In this document: positions 7,260 to 14,285 of the stretch, piece by piece | Layout: each line of letters starts with the position of its first letter | How positions within the stretch are numbered: the stretch's first letter is position 1 | NCBI GenBank assembly: GCA_017474705.1 | Contig: JAFVHC010000138.1 | Coordinates: 1-17,809, forward strand | DNA from: Bacillota bacterium | Lineage (GTDB): Bacteria > Bacillota > Clostridia > Lachnospirales > Bianqueaceae | DNA length: 17,809 nucleotides | Direction of reading: 5' to 3' | Translations under genes and position numbers: made by a program | Notes under the pieces: model-generated | The model's input: the letters and a program-made list of their open reading frames with translations, nothing else | Told to the model about the DNA's origin: nothing | Database searches by the model: none

Positions 7260-7380
7260 TCCACGACCGCGTATAAGGACCGCACATATACCTATTGGAT
7301 GAAGGTCCGGGCCCTATGCCCCGGATTGTAAACAACAACCGCAGAAAATCGTTCTGCGATAGAATTCGAAAGGAGCCATT
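7260..7380 (+). promoter_or_regulatory. Structured rpsK-rpsD intergenic region, candidate S4 control site
   Basis: This gap is several times longer than its neighbours. It contains a stem TCCGGG (7306-7311) / CCCGGA (7320-7325) with an 8-nt loop, and a 7-bp stem CGCAGAA (7340-7346) / TTCTGCG (7352-7358) with a 5-nt loop just upstream of the AAAGGAG ribosome binding site. GGACC at 7277-7281 can also pair with GGTCC at 7304-7308, an alternative or pseudoknot-like pairing. There is no T-run after either stem, so neither is an intrinsic terminator. S4 autoregulates its own synthesis in other bacteria through leader structures. The link here rests on position and structure only. Confidence 0.4.
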
Positions 7381-7974
7381 ATGGCAGTTGATAAAACACC
7401 TGTATTGAAAAGATGCAGATCCCTCGACCTGGATCCCATCGTACTGGGATACAGCAAAAAATCCAAAAGAACTCTGACCCGAAGCAACCGTAAAATGTCT
7501 GAATACGGTCTGCAGCTGCGTGAAAAGCAGAAGGCAAAATTTATCTATGGCGTTCTTGAGAGACCTTTCCGTAACTACTACGAGAAGGCAGAACGTATGA
7601 AGGGTATGACGGGTGAGAACCTGATGGTCCTCCTCGAGAGCCGTCTGGACAACGTCATCTTCCGCATGAGCTTCGCAAGAACTCGTCGTGAAGCAAGACA
7701 GATCGTCGGCCACAAGCACGTGACCGTCAATGGCAAGCGCGTCAATATTCCGTCCTACCTGGTCAAAGCCGGTGATGTCATCGAGATCCGTGAGGAATCC
7801 AAGTCCATGCAGCGTTTCAAGGACATCGCGGCCGCTACTGAAGGAAGACTGACCCCCGAATGGGTTGATGTTGATAAAGAAAACTTTAAGGGTACTGTGA
7901 CCACGCTTCCGCGAGGAGAGCAGATCGACGTTCCTGTCGACGTCATGATGATCGTCGAGTTGTACTCCAAATAA
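7381..7974 (+). CDS. rpsD: 30S ribosomal protein S4
   Basis: Primary assembly protein of the 30S body, binding the 16S five-way junction and forming part of the mRNA entry helicase. It is 197 aa. The N-terminus (MAVDKTPVLKRCRSL) lacks the zinc cysteine cluster found in some S4 proteins and resembles the clostridial form. The middle has YGLQLREKQKAKFIYGVLE. The S4 RNA-binding domain is clear at about residues 88-150, with LESRLDNVIFRMSFA, RREARQIVGHKHVTVNGK and IPSYLVKAGDVIEI. Its position between rpsK and rpoA is one reason to place the organism in Clostridia; in Bacillus and streptococci rpsD is elsewhere. The ATG at 7381 follows AAAGGAG. Confidence 0.97.
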   Translation: MAVDKTPVLKRCRSLDLDPIVLGYSKKSKRTLTRSNRKMSEYGLQLREKQKAKFIYGVLERPFRNYYEKAERMKGMTGENLMVLLESRLDNVIFRMSFARTRREARQIVGHKHVTVNGKRVNIPSYLVKAGDVIEIREESKSMQRFKDIAAATEGRLTPEWVDVDKENFKGTVTTLPRGEQIDVPVDVMMIVELYSK

Positions 7975-8039
7975 TATCCCTGTTTCAGTCATCTTATTTG
8001 GCTTAGGAATTCGATTTTTGAAAATTAAGGAGGCCCTCT

Positions 8040-8999
8040 GTGTTAGAATTTGAGAAACCGCGCATTGAAGTGATGGAGATCAACGACGAAGGCACCTACG
8101 GGCGTTTCGTCGTGGAGCCTTTGGAAAGAGGCTATGGCACAACACTGGGCAATTCTCTGCGCCGTATCATGCTGTCCTCCCTTCCTGGCGCTGCTATTTC
8201 CAGCGTCAAGATCGAAGGCGTGCTGCATGAGTTCTCCACGATCGCAGGCATCAAGGAAGACGTTTCCGAGATCACCCTCAATCTGAAGAACCTGGCCCTG
8301 AAAGACTTGAGCGAAGGTGATGAACCACATACCGCTTACATCGAGTATGAAGGCGAAGGTGTGATCCATGCTTCTGATATCAAAGTCGATCAGGACATCG
8401 AGATCATCAATCCGGATCTTGTGATCGCGACGATCAGCGGCGGGGCTGACTCCCGCTTGAACATGGAGATCACGATCACCAAGGGCCGTGGTTATGTTGG
8501 CGCTGATAAGAACAAGACCGATGATCAGCCGATCGGCGTGATCCCTGTCGACTCTCTGTACACGCCTGTACAGCGCGTGAACTTCCAGGTGGAGAATACG
8601 CGTGTCGGTCAGATCACCGACTATGACAAGCTGACCATGGAAGTCTGGACCAACGGTACCATCAAACCGGATGAGGCGATCAGCCTGGCCGCGAAGATCC
8701 TCAACGATCATCTGGCCCTGTTCATCGACCTGTCCGACAATGCGAAAAACACCGAGATCATGGTAGAAAAGGGCGAGGACACCAAAGAGAAGGTCCTTGA
8801 GATGACCATCGAAGAACTGGATCTGTCCGTACGTTCCTACAACTGCCTGAAGAGAGCCAACATCAACAATGTTGACGATCTGACCAACAAGACTGAGGAA
8901 GAGATGATGAAGGTCCGCAACCTGGGCCGCAAGTCTTTAGACGAAGTCCTGAACAAGCTGCAGGAACTGGGTCTGTCCCTGAAGAAATCCGAAGAATGA
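8040..8999 (+). CDS. rpoA: RNA polymerase alpha subunit (GTG start)
   Basis: Assembly platform of RNA polymerase; its C-terminal domain contacts UP elements and activators. It is 319 aa, the normal length. The N-terminal dimerisation domain spans about residues 1-230 and carries FVVEPLERGYGTTLGNSLRR at about 23-42, the core alpha motif. The acidic linker EKGEDTKEKVLEM leads into the C-terminal domain, where LDLSVRSYNCLKRANI and RNLGRKSLDEVLNKLQELGL form the DNA-binding helix-hairpin-helix; the Arg of LSVRSYNCL corresponds to the UP-element-contacting arginine. The start is GTG at 8040, 6 nt after AAGGAGG at 8027-8033. Confidence 0.97.
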   Translation: MLEFEKPRIEVMEINDEGTYGRFVVEPLERGYGTTLGNSLRRIMLSSLPGAAISSVKIEGVLHEFSTIAGIKEDVSEITLNLKNLALKDLSEGDEPHTAYIEYEGEGVIHASDIKVDQDIEIINPDLVIATISGGADSRLNMEITITKGRGYVGADKNKTDDQPIGVIPVDSLYTPVQRVNFQVENTRVGQITDYDKLTMEVWTNGTIKPDEAISLAAKILNDHLALFIDLSDNAKNTEIMVEKGEDTKEKVLEMTIEELDLSVRSYNCLKRANINNVDDLTNKTEEEMMKVRNLGRKSLDEVLNKLQELGLSLKKSEE

Positions 9000-9103
9000 T
9001 CTCATGCTGCTACGGCGTTTGTTGCTGTCCTGTGACAGAGAGCAAATACCGGGTATGCACTTGAAAAAGTGTCATATTATAGAAACCAGGAGGATATATA
9101 ACA
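9000..9103 (+). promoter_or_regulatory. rpoA-rplQ spacer with small hairpins
   Basis: The 104-bp gap holds a short stem CTGTC/GACAG and an imperfect 9-bp hairpin at 9054-9076. The latter is TATG plus CACTT, a GAAA loop, then AAGTG, a bulged T and CATA, and it ends 12 nt before the rplQ ribosome binding site AGGAGG. No T-run follows and no good promoter is visible. It may be an RNA processing or translational control element, or have no function. Confidence 0.25.
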
Positions 9104-9640
9104 ATGTCTGGATATAGAAAACTTGGAAGAACTTCTTCCCAGCGTAAAGCACTGCTTAGAAACCAGGTCACGAACCTGCTGTATTACGGCCGCATCACCA
9201 CGACCGACACCAAGGCCAAAGAGATCCGCAAGATCGCGGAGCGTCTGATCACCCTTGCTGTTAAGGAAAAGGACAATTATGAGACCGTGACCGTAACGCA
9301 GAAGGTCCCAAAGAAGACCGCTGACGGCCGCCGTGTCAAGAACGTGGTCGATGGCAAGAAAGTCACCGAGTACGAAGAGATCACCAAGACCATTCAGAAG
9401 GACAAGCCGTCCCGCCTGAATGCTCGTCGTCAGATGCTCAAGACCTTCTATCCGATCGTGGAGACTCCGGCGAATGGCCAGAAGATCCGTACCGAGAGCA
9501 AGAAAGTCGATATGCCGGCGAAGATGTTTGCCGAGATCGCGCCGAAATACGAGAACCGCAAGGGCGGTTACACCCGTATCGTCAAAGTTGGCCCGCGTAA
9601 GGGTGACGGCGCCGAGATGGTCATCATCGAATTGGTGTAA
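9104..9640 (+). CDS. rplQ: 50S ribosomal protein L17 with internal insertion
   Basis: Large-subunit protein near the tunnel exit, required for growth. At 178 aa it is longer than the about 120 aa of Bacillus L17. The conserved ends are clear: MSGYRKLGRTSSQRKALLRN at the N-terminus, LNARRQMLKTFYPIVE at about residues 105-120, and GGYTRIVKVGPRKGDGAEM with IIELV at the C-terminus. The extra length is a charged block at about residues 55-103, inserted before the conserved ARRQ; it is rich in Lys, Glu, Thr and Val. The reading frame is intact and codon use looks like the neighbours', so this is a real lineage insertion and not a frameshift. The ATG at 9104 follows AGGAGG. Confidence 0.95.
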   Translation: MSGYRKLGRTSSQRKALLRNQVTNLLYYGRITTTDTKAKEIRKIAERLITLAVKEKDNYETVTVTQKVPKKTADGRRVKNVVDGKKVTEYEEITKTIQKDKPSRLNARRQMLKTFYPIVETPANGQKIRTESKKVDMPAKMFAEIAPKYENRKGGYTRIVKVGPRKGDGAEMVIIELV

Positions 9641-9648
9641 TGTAATGT

Positions 9649-9687
9649 AAAACAGGTTGGGCTTGCATGTCCCAACCTGTTTTTTTC
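9649..9687 (+). terminator. Intrinsic terminator after rplQ
   Basis: A perfect 13-bp stem runs from AAAACAGGTTGGG (9649-9661) to CCCAACCTGTTTT (9671-9683) with a 9-nt loop, followed directly by more T residues to 9686. It begins 8 nt after the rplQ stop codon and ends the spc-alpha transcript. The A-rich 5' arm pairs with the T-run, so it could also work weakly on the opposite strand. Confidence 0.92.
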
Positions 9688-9692
9688 GCAAA

Positions 9693-9722
9693 AGGCAGAG
9701 GCTTTTCAAGCCGATACTGCCT
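9693..9722 (+). promoter_or_regulatory. Hairpin in the ecfA1 leader
   Basis: A two-part stem follows the terminator. AGGCAG (9693-9698) pairs with CTGCCT (9717-9722), and inside it GGCTT (9700-9704) pairs with AAGCC (9708-9712) across a TTC loop; one A and GATA are unpaired. It ends 8 nt before the ecfA1 ribosome binding site at about 9731. No T-run follows. It could control ecfA1 translation or protect the end of an RNA. The function is unknown. Confidence 0.4.
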
Positions 9723-9740
9723 GATTGCAAGGAGGATTGG

Positions 9741-10607
9741 ATGAATAATACTATGGTTCGTTCCGAAGGCCTGTCCTTCAGTTATCCCGTATATGATGAT
9801 GAGGGTAACAAGCAGGGCGTCAATCAGGTATTGAAGAACGTCACCCTTTCGGTGCAGAAGGGGGAGTGGGTCGCGATCCTGGGTCACAATGGCTCCGGAA
9901 AGTCTACCTTTGCGCGCCACGTCAACGCCCTTTTGTTCCCGGAAGAGGGGACCTTATGGGTCAACGGGATCGATACCAGATCTGAGGAGCAGATCTGGGA
10001 GATTCGCAGCAGTGCGGGCATGATTTTCCAGAATCCTGATAACCAGATCATTGCGTCTATCGTGGAAGAGGACGTGGCTTTCGGACCGGAGAACCTGGGT
10101 GTGGAGCCTTCGGAGATCCGCAGCCGCGTCGATGCAGCGTTGTCTACGGTCAACATGCGGAAGTATGCAGATCGGGATCCCAACCGTTTGTCGGGCGGGC
10201 AGAAACAGCGCGTAGCGATTGCGGGTGTATTGGCTATGAAACCGGCATGCATCATCCTGGATGAACCTACGGCCATGTTGGATCCTTCCGGCCGCAGAGA
10301 GGTCATGGACACTCTGGAACGGCTGAATCATGATGAACACATCACGATCCTGCATATCACACATTATATGGAAGAAGCAGCCCGCGCCGACCGGGTCATC
10401 GTGATCGACCACGGGGAAGCGGTCCTTGAGGGAACACCGAAAGAAGTCTTTGCTCAGGTCGACCGCATGAAAGCACTCGGCCTGGACGTTCCGCAGATGA
10501 CGGAACTGGCGTACGACTTGCGCAAAAGCGGGATCGATATACCGGCGGATATAACGACGGTGGAAGAAATGGTGGAGGCCTTATGTCGATTGAAGTCAAA
10601 AACCTGA
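9741..10607 (+). CDS. ecfA1: ECF transporter ATPase, EcfA1 type
   Basis: First ATP-binding subunit of an energy-coupling-factor importer, which drives uptake of vitamins or metals bound by separate S components. It is 288 aa. ABC ATPase motifs in order are Walker A GHNGSGKST at about residues 46-54, Q-loop QNPDNQ at about 95-100, signature LSGGQKQR, Walker B CIILDEPTAMLDPSG and the H-loop THYMEE. The C-terminal extension is typical of EcfA. The upstream in-frame ATG at 9657 lies inside the terminator and is rejected; the ATG at 9741 follows AAGGAGG at 9729-9735. The last 25 bases overlap ecfA2. No S component is encoded in the window, consistent with a shared group II module. Confidence 0.95.
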   Translation: MNNTMVRSEGLSFSYPVYDDEGNKQGVNQVLKNVTLSVQKGEWVAILGHNGSGKSTFARHVNALLFPEEGTLWVNGIDTRSEEQIWEIRSSAGMIFQNPDNQIIASIVEEDVAFGPENLGVEPSEIRSRVDAALSTVNMRKYADRDPNRLSGGQKQRVAIAGVLAMKPACIILDEPTAMLDPSGRREVMDTLERLNHDEHITILHITHYMEEAARADRVIVIDHGEAVLEGTPKEVFAQVDRMKALGLDVPQMTELAYDLRKSGIDIPADITTVEEMVEALCRLKSKT

Positions 10608-11437
10608 CCTATTGGTATGACGCAGGCACGCCCTACAGCAAGAAGGCAGTGGACGATGTCAGCTTTACCGTCGAGAAGGGTGAGTTTATCGGACTGATCG
10701 GTCATACCGGTTCGGGCAAATCCACGTTGATCCAGCATCTGAATGGCCTGATCCGTCCGACGTCCGGTACGGTCCTGTACAATGGGACCGATATTTTCGC
10801 CAAGGAGACCGATCTGAGGCAGATCCGGCAGAAAGTAGGACTCGTCTTCCAGTACCCGGAGCATCAGCTTTTTGAAATGACGGTGCGTAAGGATGTGGAA
10901 TTCGGTCCGCGCAACCTGCATCTGCCCCAGGAAGAGATCGATCGCCGGGTCGAGCAGGCGCTCCATGTGGTCGGTCTGCCCGAGTCCGTCTGGGAGAAAT
11001 CTCCCTTCGAACTTTCCGGCGGACAGAAGCGGCGTGCTGCGATCGCGGGCGTCCTGGCCATGGAACCGGAATACCTGATCCTGGATGAGCCGACGGCCGG
11101 GCTGGACCCCAAAGGCCGGGATGAGATCCTCAGTCAGATCGAGTCCTTGCGGGACACGTTGGGTCTTGCCGTGATCCTGGTCTCCCATAGTATGGAAGAC
11201 GTAGCCCGCTATGTAGACCGTCTGATCGTTATGGCGGAAGGACAGAAGCGGTACGATGATACGCCGCGGGAGGTCTTTACACATGTGTTCGACCTCATCT
11301 CCATCGGCCTGGGGATCCCACAGATCACCGAGCTGAACGAGCGTCTGAAGGAGCATGGGTTCCAACTGCCCAAGACGATCCTTACGGTGGAGGAGATGCG
11401 CGATGCGCTGATCGAAGGAGGGCAGATCCATGCTTAG
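10583..11437 (+). CDS. ecfA2: ECF transporter ATPase, EcfA2 type
   Basis: Second ATP-binding subunit, which pairs with EcfA1 as a heterodimer under EcfT. It is 284 aa. Motifs are Walker A GHTGSGKST at about residues 40-48, Q-loop QYPEHQ at about 90-95, signature LSGGQKRR, Walker B YLILDEPTAGLDPKG and H-loop SHSMED. The FQYPEHQLFE form of the Q-loop and the C-terminal LTVEEMRDAL segment are typical of EcfA2. The ATG at 10583 lies inside the end of ecfA1 with GGTGGAGG just upstream, so translation is coupled. The end overlaps ecfT by 8 bases. Confidence 0.95.
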   Translation: MSIEVKNLTYWYDAGTPYSKKAVDDVSFTVEKGEFIGLIGHTGSGKSTLIQHLNGLIRPTSGTVLYNGTDIFAKETDLRQIRQKVGLVFQYPEHQLFEMTVRKDVEFGPRNLHLPQEEIDRRVEQALHVVGLPESVWEKSPFELSGGQKRRAAIAGVLAMEPEYLILDEPTAGLDPKGRDEILSQIESLRDTLGLAVILVSHSMEDVARYVDRLIVMAEGQKRYDDTPREVFTHVFDLISIGLGIPQITELNERLKEHGFQLPKTILTVEEMRDALIEGGQIHA

Positions 11438-12263
11438 AGATATCACCATCGGTCAGTATTATCCCTCCGGATCCATCATCCATAAATTGGACCCGCGTGT
11501 CAAGATCGTAAGCACCTTGGTCTTTATCGTTTTATTGTTCCTTGTAAAGACGTTCATCGGTTTCGCGTTGGCCATCCTCTTCCTGGGGAGCGTCGTGCGC
11601 CTTTCCAAAGTACCGCTGAAGTTCATTCTGCGGGGCTTGAAAGCCATCATGTTCCTGCTCATGTTCACGGTCATACTGAACATGTTGATGACAAAAGGTG
11701 AAGTGTGGCTGCGCCTCTGGATCTTTACGATCACAAAACAGGGCGTCTATCAGGCTTTATTCATCGGCCTGCGTCTGGTCCTGCTGATCATCGGTTCCTC
11801 GCTGATGACGCTTACGACCACCCCGATCGAGCTGACGGATGGTATCGAGCGTTTGATGCGGCCATTGAAAAAACTGCACGTCCCTGTCCATGATATCGCC
11901 ATGATGATGAGCATCGCACTGCGTTTTATTCCGATCCTGCTGGAAGAGACCGATAAGATCATGAAGGCGCAGATGGCGCGCGGTGCTGATTTCGAGAGTG
12001 GTCGTCTGATACAGCGCGCCAAAGCGATGATCCCGATCCTGGTACCTTTGTTCCTGTCCGCGTTCCGCCGCGCCGGCGAACTGGCGACGGCTATGGAAGC
12101 CCGCTGCTACCGCGGTGACAGCGGAAGAACGCGCATGAAGGAACTAAAGTATAAGAAGCGTGACTATATCGCCTATCTGGTATTGATCCTGTTCGCGGCG
12201 CTGCTGATCGCGACCCGTCATCTGCCGGATATCCCGGCGATCATCAGGAGTCTAATGTCATGA
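11430..12263 (+). CDS. ecfT: ECF transporter transmembrane coupling protein EcfT
   Basis: Membrane scaffold that transmits ATP-driven movement of EcfA1A2 to the substrate-binding S component. It is 277 aa. It starts GQYYPSGSIIHKLDPRVKI, the usual EcfT N-terminus, followed by several hydrophobic segments (about residues 25-55, 70-88, 107-127 and 246-262). The two coupling-helix signatures are ARG at 183-185 (QMARGADF) and ARC at 224-226 (EARCYRG), the conserved Ala-Arg-Gly/Cys pair that docks into the ATPases. The ATG at 11430 overlaps ecfA2, with GGAGGGCAG upstream. The stop overlaps the truA start as ATGA. Confidence 0.95.
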   Translation: MLRDITIGQYYPSGSIIHKLDPRVKIVSTLVFIVLLFLVKTFIGFALAILFLGSVVRLSKVPLKFILRGLKAIMFLLMFTVILNMLMTKGEVWLRLWIFTITKQGVYQALFIGLRLVLLIIGSSLMTLTTTPIELTDGIERLMRPLKKLHVPVHDIAMMMSIALRFIPILLEETDKIMKAQMARGADFESGRLIQRAKAMIPILVPLFLSAFRRAGELATAMEARCYRGDSGRTRMKELKYKKRDYIAYLVLILFAALLIATRHLPDIPAIIRSLMS

Positions 12264-13021
12264 GTGCGCGACGGATCGCCTTGTGCATTGCATACGATGG
12301 TACGGACTATGCCGGATGGCAGCGGCAAAAAAACGGCCTGTCCATCCAGCAGGTGGTGGAGGAGACCATAGAGCGGCTGTTTGCCGAGCCGGTACATCTG
12401 ATCGCGTCCGGCCGTACCGACGCCGGCGTCCATGCGGAGGGGCAGGTCGCGGCATTCGATCTTATGCACGAAGTTCCCGTGGAGCGTCTGATGGCAGCGC
12501 TCAATTCCAACCTGCCGGAAACGATCCGTATCATGGATGTATGGGAAGCGGAACCGGACTTTCAGCCGCGGTACGATGCGAAGCGAAAGACTTATCGTTA
12601 TGCGGTATACGATGCGGATATATTACCCCCGCAGAGGCGCTTGTACGCTGTGCGGGAATATCGACGGATCGACTGGGACCTGGTCGCCCAGGCTTTGCAG
12701 TCGATCGAAGGAACGCATGATTTTGCTGCGTTCCATTCCACCGGCAGCAGTGAGAAAAGCACAGAGCGTACGATCTATGAAGCAAGGACCTATGTGTCTG
12801 CCGATGACGGGGACATGCACTTCATCGAATTGACGGGCAACGGGTTCCTGTACAATATGGTACGGATCATCGTCGGGACCGTGCTGGACGTGGGCTGCGG
12901 CAAACGAGATGTGTCCTGCATCGAGGAAGCATTCCGCACGGGAGACCGGGATCTGACCGGTCCCACAGCACCTGCCAAAGGGCTGACTTTAGTGCGCGTC
13001 GAATACGAAAAAACCCGCTAA
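12260..13021 (+). CDS. truA: tRNA pseudouridine(38-40) synthase
   Basis: Converts uridines 38, 39 and 40 in the tRNA anticodon stem-loop to pseudouridine. It is 253 aa. The catalytic aspartate is D54 in GRTDAGVHA (about residues 51-59). Other family blocks are IAYDGTDYAGWQRQ at about 10-23, RYDAKRKTYRY near residue 107, HDFAAFHSTGSS and GNGFLYNMVRIIVGT. It overlaps ecfT by four bases (ATGA), so it is translationally coupled to the transporter genes; this ecf-truA-rplM-rpsI order is widespread in Bacillota. No terminator is visible between its stop and the rplM promoter. Confidence 0.96.
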   Translation: MSARRIALCIAYDGTDYAGWQRQKNGLSIQQVVEETIERLFAEPVHLIASGRTDAGVHAEGQVAAFDLMHEVPVERLMAALNSNLPETIRIMDVWEAEPDFQPRYDAKRKTYRYAVYDADILPPQRRLYAVREYRRIDWDLVAQALQSIEGTHDFAAFHSTGSSEKSTERTIYEARTYVSADDGDMHFIELTGNGFLYNMVRIIVGTVLDVGCGKRDVSCIEEAFRTGDRDLTGPTAPAKGLTLVRVEYEKTR

Positions 13022-13037
13022 AACAAAGAAAAAACTG

Positions 13038-13066
13038 TTGACTTTTCAATTCGGTTGTAATATTAT
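13038..13066 (+). promoter_or_regulatory. SigA-type promoter for rplM-rpsI
   Basis: TTGACT at 13038-13043 and TATTAT at 13061-13066 are separated by exactly 17 bp of AT-rich sequence. This is close to the vegetative consensus (TTGACA/TATAAT). Transcription would start near 13073, a few bases before the leader hairpin. It gives rplM-rpsI its own promoter downstream of truA. Confidence 0.85.
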
Positions 13067-13078
13067 ATTCAAGTACGA

Positions 13079-13127
13079 CTGTGCGGCGGAATGCAACCAC
13101 TAGCCCCGGTTCCAATTTTTCGCACAG
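13079..13127 (+). promoter_or_regulatory. Candidate L13 leader RNA
   Basis: CTGTGCG (13079-13085) pairs perfectly with CGCACAG (13121-13127), closing a region in which GGAA (13088-13091) can pair with TTCC (13110-13113). The structure would sit at the very 5' end of the transcript and ends about 48 nt before the rplM start. A conserved leader RNA ahead of rplM, thought to be bound by L13 for autoregulation, is known in Bacillota, and this matches it in position and general shape. I could not align it to the family model here. Confidence 0.6.
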
Positions 13128-13174
13128 CGTCTGTTGATAGTATTATAGTAATAGAATATAAGGAGATCCTTCTC

Positions 13175-13609
13175 ATGAAGACATTTATGCCCAGTGCAAA
13201 AAATATCGAGAGAAAATGGTACGTGGTCGATGCCACAGACCTGACTCTGGGCCGCCTGGCATCCCAGGTCGCGGCCATCCTGCGCGGCAAGAACAAGCCG
13301 GAATATACTCCCTTCCTGGACATGGGAGATTATGTGATCATCGTCAATGCTTCCAAGGTCAAACTGACCGGCAAAAAGCTGGAGCAGAAGGTCTACAGCA
13401 CCCATACCGGACAGCCGGGTGGACTTAAGGAGACCGTCTACAAAGACCTTATGCAGAAGAAGCCCGAACTGGCAGTCAAGGTTGCCGTAAAGGGCATGCT
13501 GCCGAAGAACACCCTCGGCCGTGAAATGTTCAAAAAGCTTAAGGTTTATGCAGGTCCGGAGCATGGCCATCAGGCCCAGAAGCCGGAAGAGCTGATCATC
13601 AAGGCATAA
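13175..13609 (+). CDS. rplM: 50S ribosomal protein L13
   Basis: Early-assembly protein of the large subunit. It is 144 aa, the usual length. It begins MKTFMPSAKNIERKWYVVDA, then LGRLASQVAAILRGKNKPEYTP at about residues 27-48, and ends with LKVYAGPEHGHQAQKPEEL. Signature residues in VKGMLPKNTLGREM lie near residues 107-120. The longer open frame from 13091 would start inside the leader hairpin and is rejected. The ATG at 13175 follows AAGGAG at 13160-13165 with 9-nt spacing. It is followed by rpsI after 20 bp. Confidence 0.97.
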   Translation: MKTFMPSAKNIERKWYVVDATDLTLGRLASQVAAILRGKNKPEYTPFLDMGDYVIIVNASKVKLTGKKLEQKVYSTHTGQPGGLKETVYKDLMQKKPELAVKVAVKGMLPKNTLGREMFKKLKVYAGPEHGHQAQKPEELIIKA

Positions 13610-13629
13610 GAGAGAGGAGCATATAAACC

Positions 13630-14019
13630 ATGGCAAAACAGTATTACGGCACCGGAAGAAGAAAATCCAGTGTTGCCCGCGTTTACCTCACCGCAGGTAC
13701 CGGCAAGATCACGATCAATAAAAAAGACATCGAAGAGTATTTCGGCCTTGAGACCCTGAAGACCATCGTTCGTCAGCCTCTGGTCGCTACCGAGAATACC
13801 GATAAATTCGACATCAACGTTACCGTCCATGGCGGCGGCACCACCGGCCAGGCTGGCGCTATCCGTCACGGCATTTCCCGCGCACTGCTCAAAGCCGACG
13901 AGGAGTATCGTGCCGTCCTTAAAAAGGAAGGCTTCCTCACTCGTGACTCCCGCATGAAAGAGCGTAAGAAGTACGGCCTCAAAGCCGCCCGTCGCGCTCC
14001 GCAGTTCAGCAAGCGTTAA
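13630..14019 (+). CDS. rpsI: 30S ribosomal protein S9
   Basis: Head protein of the small subunit whose C-terminal tail reaches the P-site tRNA anticodon. It is 129 aa. It begins with YYGTGRRKSSVARVYL at about residues 5-20, has the GGGTTGQAGAIRHGISRALL block at about 71-90, and ends with the basic tail KYGLKAARRAPQFSKR, whose last Lys-Arg is universally conserved. The tail is intact, so an element lying downstream has not damaged the gene. The ATG at 13630 follows AGAGAGGAG. The 3' end of rpsI is an attachment site for some integrative elements, as recalled for streptococci; the sequence after this gene changes to element type. Confidence 0.97.
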   Translation: MAKQYYGTGRRKSSVARVYLTAGTGKITINKKDIEEYFGLETLKTIVRQPLVATENTDKFDINVTVHGGGTTGQAGAIRHGISRALLKADEEYRAVLKKEGFLTRDSRMKERKKYGLKAARRAPQFSKR

Positions 14020-14027
14020 AAGAGCCC

Positions 14028-14065
14028 AAAAACCTTGGAAACAAGCGGTTTCCAGGGTTTTTCTT
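14028..14065 (+). terminator. Intrinsic terminator after rpsI
   Basis: A 15-bp stem pairs 14028-14042 (AAAAACCTTGGAAAC) with 14048-14062 (GTTTCCAGGGTTTTT) around a 5-nt AAGCG loop. One position is a U-G wobble. The T-run continues as TTCTTT. It starts 8 nt after the rpsI stop codon and ends the rplM-rpsI transcript. Confidence 0.92.
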
Positions 14066-14094
14066 TATCTCGCGGACTGTCGTGTTTTGACCCG

Positions 14095-14129
14095 GTTTGT
14101 CACAGTTTATATGGGTTAAAATGGGTTAA
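14095..14129 (+). repeat. 35-bp direct repeat, copy A
   Basis: It starts with the 12-mer GTTTGTCACAGT, shared exactly with copy B at 14286-14320. Over 35 positions 27 are identical, including a second shared block GGTTAAA. This copy also contains GGGTTAA twice, ten bases apart (14113-14119 and 14123-14129). Iteron-like or protein-binding repeats are the likely explanation, given the repA gene just downstream. Confidence 0.7.
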
Positions 14130-14285
14130 TTTTGCCTTTATGGGCTTCGGATGGGATTATTGGTCAGAATAACGAGGGGTCGAAAAGCAGCGATTTCGGT
14201 ACTTTTCAAAGCCGCAAGTCAAAAATCTCGAAAAATCACAATCATAAAAAATGAACCATCACTTAGCGTGTATGGATCTGTCGCA

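Noticed and set aside
10454..11449. 331-aa open frame on the minus strand opposite the ecf genes
   Set aside because: A shadow of ecfA1/ecfA2 codon bias; no ribosome binding site and no recognisable motifs. The same applies to the long minus-strand frames opposite adk, rplF, rpoA, rplQ and rpsD.
14087..14113. TTGACC/TATATG as a firm promoter for repA
   Set aside because: The spacing is only 15 bp and the -10 is imperfect; kept only as a possibility in the region description.
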